Below, piece by piece: positions 60,294 through 64,000 of a DNA stretch of 64,000 nt. A program made the position numbers and the translations under genes. The stretch is from the NCBI GenBank assembly GCA_951813545.1, contig OX638352.1, forward strand, positions 1,674,001 to 1,738,000, written 5' to 3'. The first letter of the stretch is position 1. Each line of letters opens with the position of its first letter. This DNA comes from an uncultured Poribacteria bacterium. GTDB lineage: Bacteria > Poribacteria > WGA-4E > WGA-3G. Below the pieces are notes generated by a model. The model saw only the letters and a program-made list of their open reading frames with translations, did not search any database and was not told the DNA's origin.

Positions 60294-61060
60294 AAGTCTT
60301 TGCGTTGGTTAGTGATTTTCCGATAAAGGTGTGCGAGTTGCCTGACACACCGCCACCAACCGTTAGAGCCTTTGATTCTACGGCTCAATGCTTTGTTGAG
60401 AGACCGAAGTTTGTTCAAGGAGTGTTTCAAAGGTTGTGGGTGTTGGATCTTCTCACCCGTGGAAAGTGTCAAGTATGCGTCTTTCATGCCGAAGTCTGCC
60501 CCAACGCTTTGACCTGTTGCTGGCAGTGGTTTGAAGTCGGTGTAGGTCGTTGTTATGCAAAGCCAATAACCACCGCAGTTATCACGCTTAATCGTGATAC
60601 GACGGATCGTGCCGTGCCACTGGCGGTGTTTATGAAACGTATATGCCACTTTATCAAATCGCCATTTACCCTTATCCCACTTGCGAAATGTGAGTGTAAT
60701 ACGGTTGTTAGTGAGTTTATACCCAGTTTGTTTAAGCGTCATAGACTTAAACTTATGGCGAGGTTTGATATGCGGTTTACCACCAAGTTTATTAAAGAAC
60801 CTTTGATACGCATTATCAATGCGTTCGAGTTCTGCTTGAATCGCTTGACTTGGCAACGACTGCCAATGTGGGTGCGTGCTGCGTTTCAAATCCTTCGCAT
60901 GTTCACACATTGCAGCGTAGGTGGCATACGGCAAGCCGTCTTTGTATCTTTGGGATTGCCACTTATGGAAGTATTCATGCACTTGCCACATATCGTCAAG
61001 CAAGTTGCCAAGACGTAGCGTATTAGATTGATCGCCAATCTTATATTTGTAGGTTTTCAT
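60294..61060 (-). pseudogene. tnpB: tnpB copy 3, 3'-truncated
   Basis: About 255 tnpB codons start MKTYKYKIGDQSNTLRLGN at 61060. RuvC-I is intact (GADFGMKDAYL). The homology ends at RKITNQRKDF near 60294, where the sequence switches to the antisense of the small membrane-protein gene. RuvC-II, the zinc ribbon and RuvC-III are lost. The frame stays open through the antisense region to 59804, which would give an inactive hybrid. Deletion or recombination at 60291-60296 is inferred. Confidence 0.88.
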
Positions 61061-61178
61061 GGACTATCAAGTCTCAAGTCTTTAACCCCTGTTCAGTGGG
61101 TAGGCAGACACAGAACCGGGGTCCCCACCCGTTACTGGGAAGGGGGCGATTCTGCTGAACATGTCTGCCAACTTGATA
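61061..61178 (-). promoter_or_regulatory. Three-stem structured leader RNA, tnpB copy 3
   Basis: P1 TATCAAG (61178-61172) pairs with CTTGATA at about 61070-61064. P2 GGCAGACA (61169-61162) pairs with TGTCTGCC (61110-61103). The P2 loop is enlarged by a GGGGACCCC-type repeat (61115-61144). P3 is CCC...GGG. Confidence 0.65.
61115..61144. repeat. GGGGTCCCC repeat inserted in the leader loop
   Basis: The complement of this 30-bp unit (CCCTTCCCAGTAACGGG... GGGGACCCCGG) recurs at 61423-61451, and a weaker one at 41601-41627. Confidence 0.65.
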
Positions 61179-61183
61179 CTAAG

Positions 61184-61212
61184 ACTATACCACGTTTCCG
61201 CATAAAAGTCAA
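61184..61212 (-). promoter_or_regulatory. tnpB promoter, copy 3
   Basis: Minus strand TTGACT (61212-61207), 17-bp spacer, TATAGT (61189-61184). Confidence 0.75.
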
Positions 61213-61422
61213 ATGTATTTCGGGAAATACGTCACTCCCGGGCTTATATCCCAAACATAAAGGATTCGGCTTTACGCCCGAATGCCCGTAAACCGCAAAA
61301 AAGGAGCAGACCACGATAATGGGTTTAGTCATTTTTATTTTCCTAACCGTAGAAATGTGGGTAGGTGGGGTTACATGAAGATTAAAAAGTTAATTCGGTA
61401 ATTTCTTGGTGAAGCCTGGTAT

Positions 61423-61451
61423 CCCTTCCCAGTAACCGGGGGGGACCCCGG
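61423..61451. repeat. GGGGACCCC repeat downstream of mutL
   Basis: CCCTTCCCAGTAACCGGG followed by GGGGACCCCGG, 12 bp past the mutL stop. It is inverted relative to 61115-61144. Confidence 0.65.
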
Positions 61452-61463
61452 AGAAAACACGGA

Positions 61464-63338
61464 TTACCGATGGAAGCGGCGTTCCAATTCATCGCGTCCC
61501 ATTTCGACGATGATAGGACGGGAGTGCGGACAATTGAAGGGAAGTTTCGCCTCGGATAACTCTTTGATGAGGTTCATCATCTCTTTCATATCCAATGTAT
61601 CCCCTGCCTTGACAGCCGACTTACAAGCGAGTGTTATCAAGGCGTTGTCCATCGCTTCTGGGATTTGCACATCGGTATGTGGCTCTGTGGGGAGTTTGTC
61701 CAGCAGGTCAGTGACAGTCTGCGAGGCAACGCGTGTTGGCAGTGGCGACGGAATTGCCCGGATCAGGATAGTGTTCCCCCCGAACTCCTCTAAATCAAAA
61801 CCGAGTTTCTTGAAGATGTCGCCGTGGATTTTGAGGATACCAAGATGTTGCGGTGTGGCTTCCAAAGTGACTGGCAGTAGCAGCCCTTGAACAGGGATGC
61901 CATCGGTTTTCATCTGGTTGACGAAGCGTTCATAAAGCACACGCTCGGCAGCGACGTGCTGGTCGATGAAGAAAATTTTATCTTCCGCCTCAGCGACAAT
62001 ATAGGTTTTGAAGAGATTCGCCTTGAGTTGGACATTCTCAAAGTCGAGTAGACTGAGATTCACACCTTCGGGAATCTGCTGTTGTGGCGGTTGCACGACA
62101 ACTTCAGTAGGCGTGACCGCGGGTTGCACTTCCGAAGTGTCGACAGTTTCAGTTTCTTGTCCAGTGTCCTCTGTATCCTGTGTTGGAACAGTCGGTGTTT
62201 GCACGTGTTGTGCCCGTGCTACAGGTGTTGTGGCTCGTTGTGCTGTGCGGCGCTGTGTGGAAACTCGTTGTGATAGACTGATATTCCGATCTTCAGCGTC
62301 CTCTTCAGACGGCGACCGTTCAACCGAAGTTTCGATTTTTGGGATATACTTCGTTTTATGGACAGCGTTGCGAATCATCCGGACGACACCACTATAAATC
62401 GTCCGCTCGTTCCGAAAGCGCACCTCGATTTTGGCGGGATGCACATTGACATCAACTGTTTCTGGTTCAAGCGTCAGGAAAAGCAGCGCAACAGGCTGCC
62501 GGTCCTTAGCAACCATCGCGTCAAGTGCCTCTGTCAATGCTGCTCCAATGATGCGACTGCGGATGGGACGCTGATTGAGAAAAAAGAGTTGATACTCTCG
62601 GTTCGGCTTCGTAAATTCGGGTTTTCCGAGCAAGCCGTAAATCTTCAGGTCGGGTAGTTCCTCCGTAAACTCGATGAGGTTTTCAGCGAATTCTCTGCCG
62701 TAGAGGAGGCGGACCCGCTCAAGATACGAATCGCAGGCACGGACATCAAGAATTGATCTCCCGTTGTGCGTCAGCGAGAAATGGATCTTCGGATGTGCCA
62801 GTGCCGCCCACGTTACCTGATTCGTGACATGGTTCATCTCCGTGGTATCGGTTTTCAGGAACTTCAAGCGTGCCGGGACATTGTAAAAGAGGTTGTTAAT
62901 CGACATGTGGGTGCCGGGAGAGCAGCCGCTCTCTTGCACAGAACGGAAGACTCCGCCCTCAACGTCCACCTTCGTTCCCTCAAGTGCGTCAGCCGTACGG
63001 GTGAGGAGTTCAAATTGTGAGACCGAGGCAATACTCGCCAGAGCCTCGCCACGGAACCCAAAGGTTTGAATGGATTCAAGGTCTTCAATACGGTTTACTT
63101 TACTGGTTGCATGGCGTTCTAAGGCGAGGAGCGCGTCCTCGCGTTCCATGCCGGAGCCGTTATCGGAGACGCGGATGAGGCGTTTTCCGCCTGCACGAAT
63201 CTCGACGCGGATAGAGGTGCTGCCTGCATCCAGTGCGTTTTCAATGAGTTCTTTAACGACTGAAGCAGGACGTTCGACGACTTCGCCTGCAGCGATTTTA
63301 TTGGAGACATCTGCCGAGAGTATCTTAATCTTAGGCAT
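61464..63338 (-). CDS. mutL: DNA mismatch repair protein MutL
   Basis: This encodes 624 residues. The GHKL ATPase N-terminus shows IAAGEVVERPASVVKELIENALDAGS, DNGSGM and the FGFRGEALASIASVS block. A Pro/Thr/Gln-rich linker (about 350-430) joins it to the C-terminal dimerisation domain. There FIDQHVAAERVLYE matches the DQHA(x)2E(x)4E endonuclease motif with Val for Ala, and ACKSAVKAGD and NCPHSRPI match the other metal-site motifs. It should therefore be a nicking MutL, as in bacteria lacking MutH. mutS is not in the window. Confidence 0.96.
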   Translation of the reverse strand: MPKIKILSADVSNKIAAGEVVERPASVVKELIENALDAGSTSIRVEIRAGGKRLIRVSDNGSGMEREDALLALERHATSKVNRIEDLESIQTFGFRGEALASIASVSQFELLTRTADALEGTKVDVEGGVFRSVQESGCSPGTHMSINNLFYNVPARLKFLKTDTTEMNHVTNQVTWAALAHPKIHFSLTHNGRSILDVRACDSYLERVRLLYGREFAENLIEFTEELPDLKIYGLLGKPEFTKPNREYQLFFLNQRPIRSRIIGAALTEALDAMVAKDRQPVALLFLTLEPETVDVNVHPAKIEVRFRNERTIYSGVVRMIRNAVHKTKYIPKIETSVERSPSEEDAEDRNISLSQRVSTQRRTAQRATTPVARAQHVQTPTVPTQDTEDTGQETETVDTSEVQPAVTPTEVVVQPPQQQIPEGVNLSLLDFENVQLKANLFKTYIVAEAEDKIFFIDQHVAAERVLYERFVNQMKTDGIPVQGLLLPVTLEATPQHLGILKIHGDIFKKLGFDLEEFGGNTILIRAIPSPLPTRVASQTVTDLLDKLPTEPHTDVQIPEAMDNALITLACKSAVKAGDTLDMKEMMNLIKELSEAKLPFNCPHSRPIIVEMGRDELERRFHR

Positions 63339-63405
63339 TTTTTTAATTTACCTTGCGGTTCGTTGAAGTGAGTTTGGGATTTCATGTTCCTTTCCGTAGA
63401 ATCGC
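63339..63405 (-). promoter_or_regulatory. Repeated 5' leader with built-in ribosome site, copy 3 (mutL)
   Basis: Minus strand: TCTACGGAAAGG ... CTTCAACGAACCGCAAGG, TAAATTAAAAAA, then ATG. Upstream, CTGAAACGAAGTGGAAGG (63420-63403) links it to the copies at 37267 and 45657. The gap 63339-63711 (373 bp) holds this unit and hairpin A copy 6 but no gene. Confidence 0.75.
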
Positions 63406-63604
63406 CTTCCACTTCGTTTCAGGGTGCGCCCTTTGAATCTTGGTTTCTCCATGTCTCTGCGTACATCCACGTAACGGATGGAGATCCCCTGTCAAAATCG
63501 GGTTTCCGATTAATTTTATACACCATCGGTTCAAATTAAAACGTTTATAATAAAGCCGGAAAATATGTAGATAGTTTTTCAGCAAAGGAACCCTCATCGC
63601 CGCT

Positions 63605-63625
63605 GGAGAGGATTGTATCCTCGCC
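63605..63625. repeat. Hairpin repeat family A, copy 6
   Basis: GGAGAGGAT-TGT-ATCCTCGCC, paired at eight of nine positions. Confidence 0.65.
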
Positions 63626-63711
63626 TTACCGTAATGTCGAAACAATTGTGAACTTTACCATAATACGAACAAACCCATCCTCAATGCTAAGATTGGCAAG
63701 TACTATCATAC

Positions 63712-64000
63712 CTATTCAAAGTTTTGATACAAGTAGCATTGGCACGAATGCGTCTGTGTGAAATTGGTCTCACCCGGATATTCGTCTTTACATGTGGGCA
63801 TTACTTCCGGGCACCGCGGATGAAAATAACATCCAGTCGGTCGATTGATCGGAGAAGGCACATCACCCTCCAATTGAATCTTTTCAACACCTGTTTGCGG
63901 ATCCATCTTCGGAACAGCGGAAAGGAGCGCACGTGTATAAGGATGTTTGGGCGAATCGAAAATCTCTTCTGCCGTTCCACGCTCGACGATCCTACCGAGA
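63712..64000 (-). CDS. Oligopeptide/dipeptide ABC transporter ATP-binding protein, C-terminal end
   Basis: The frame is open to the window edge, so the start and the Walker motifs lie outside. The visible 95 codons are the OppD/OppF-type tail: LGRIVERGTAEEIFDSPKHPYTRALLSAVPKMD, then the oligo_HPY cysteine motif GCYFHPRCPEVMPTCKDEYP and a final SCQCYLYQ. It would energise peptide or nickel uptake as one of two ATPases. The partner permease genes are not visible. Confidence 0.9.
   Translation of the reverse strand, partial: LGRIVERGTAEEIFDSPKHPYTRALLSAVPKMDPQTGVEKIQLEGDVPSPINRPTGCYFHPRCPEVMPTCKDEYPGETNFTQTHSCQCYLYQNFE

Noticed and set aside
60290..61018. 242-codon plus-strand frame
   Set aside because: Antisense of truncated tnpB copy 3.

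Overview
The window reads as a chromosomal segment of an uncultivated bacterium close to Candidatus Poribacteria or the wider Planctomycetota-like assemblage. This is an inference from gene content and no marker gene was searched. The supporting signs are a planctomycete-type cytochrome c/DUF1549/DUF1553 protein beside a DUF1501 protein, paired phytanoyl-CoA dioxygenases, four Gfo/Idh/MocA oxidoreductases, a WD40 protein ending in dockerin-like motifs of the DVNGDGVVNIQDLVLVAS type, a CRTAC1/FG-GAP protein, a GH127 enzyme, and many tnpB-only IS200/IS605 relics and short palindromic repeats. No rRNA, tRNA or CRISPR array was seen. Core genes present are murB, purH, mutL, a bioF-like gene and the 3' end of a dipeptide/oligopeptide ABC ATPase gene.

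Layout. 1-5.2 kb: three tandem WD40 paralogues on the minus strand, the first cut by the window edge. 5.2-9.5 kb: minus-strand metabolic genes (M20 deacylase, cupin, BioF-like, sugar isomerase/epimerase). 9.6-13.3 kb: a plus-strand operon (two PhyH genes, Gfo/Idh, methyltransferase) behind a consensus sigma-70 promoter. 13.4-20.8 kb: a truncated nuclease-like gene, then the cytochrome/DUF1501/Gfo cluster. 20.9-25.1 kb: an OLD-like ATPase and a pentapeptide-repeat/ion-channel gene split by an intact tnpB element. 25.1-30.3 kb: a TPR metalloprotease, a Spy-like protein, and an overlapping ParA-like ATPase/HEPN pair. 30.6-45.6 kb: murB, an enolase-superfamily dehydratase, a tandem Mrr_N-like protein, hydantoinase A, two dehydrogenases, a hicA-hicB-hicB-like locus, purH, an acyltransferase, an aminotransferase and an oxidoreductase. 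45.7-51.5 kb: secreted or surface proteins. 51.7-61.2 kb: an accessory zone with three decayed tnpB copies, an IS1-like protein, a nested-palindrome element, a lysin remnant and a small membrane protein. 61.4-64 kb: mutL and the ABC ATPase end.

The most striking layer is non-coding. A three-stem leader with apparent compensatory changes sits between a -35/-10 promoter and the ATG of three tnpB copies and also of an unrelated small membrane-protein gene (59837-59933). Several families of short hairpin repeats are scattered between genes, and at least two have entered coding sequence in frame (a tnpB at 52321-52371 and hydantoinase A near 35401-35442). A further repeat supplies the 5' leader and Shine-Dalgarno of three unrelated genes (dehydratase, purH, mutL). 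The ParA-like/HEPN pair is the best candidate for a defence or toxin-type module.
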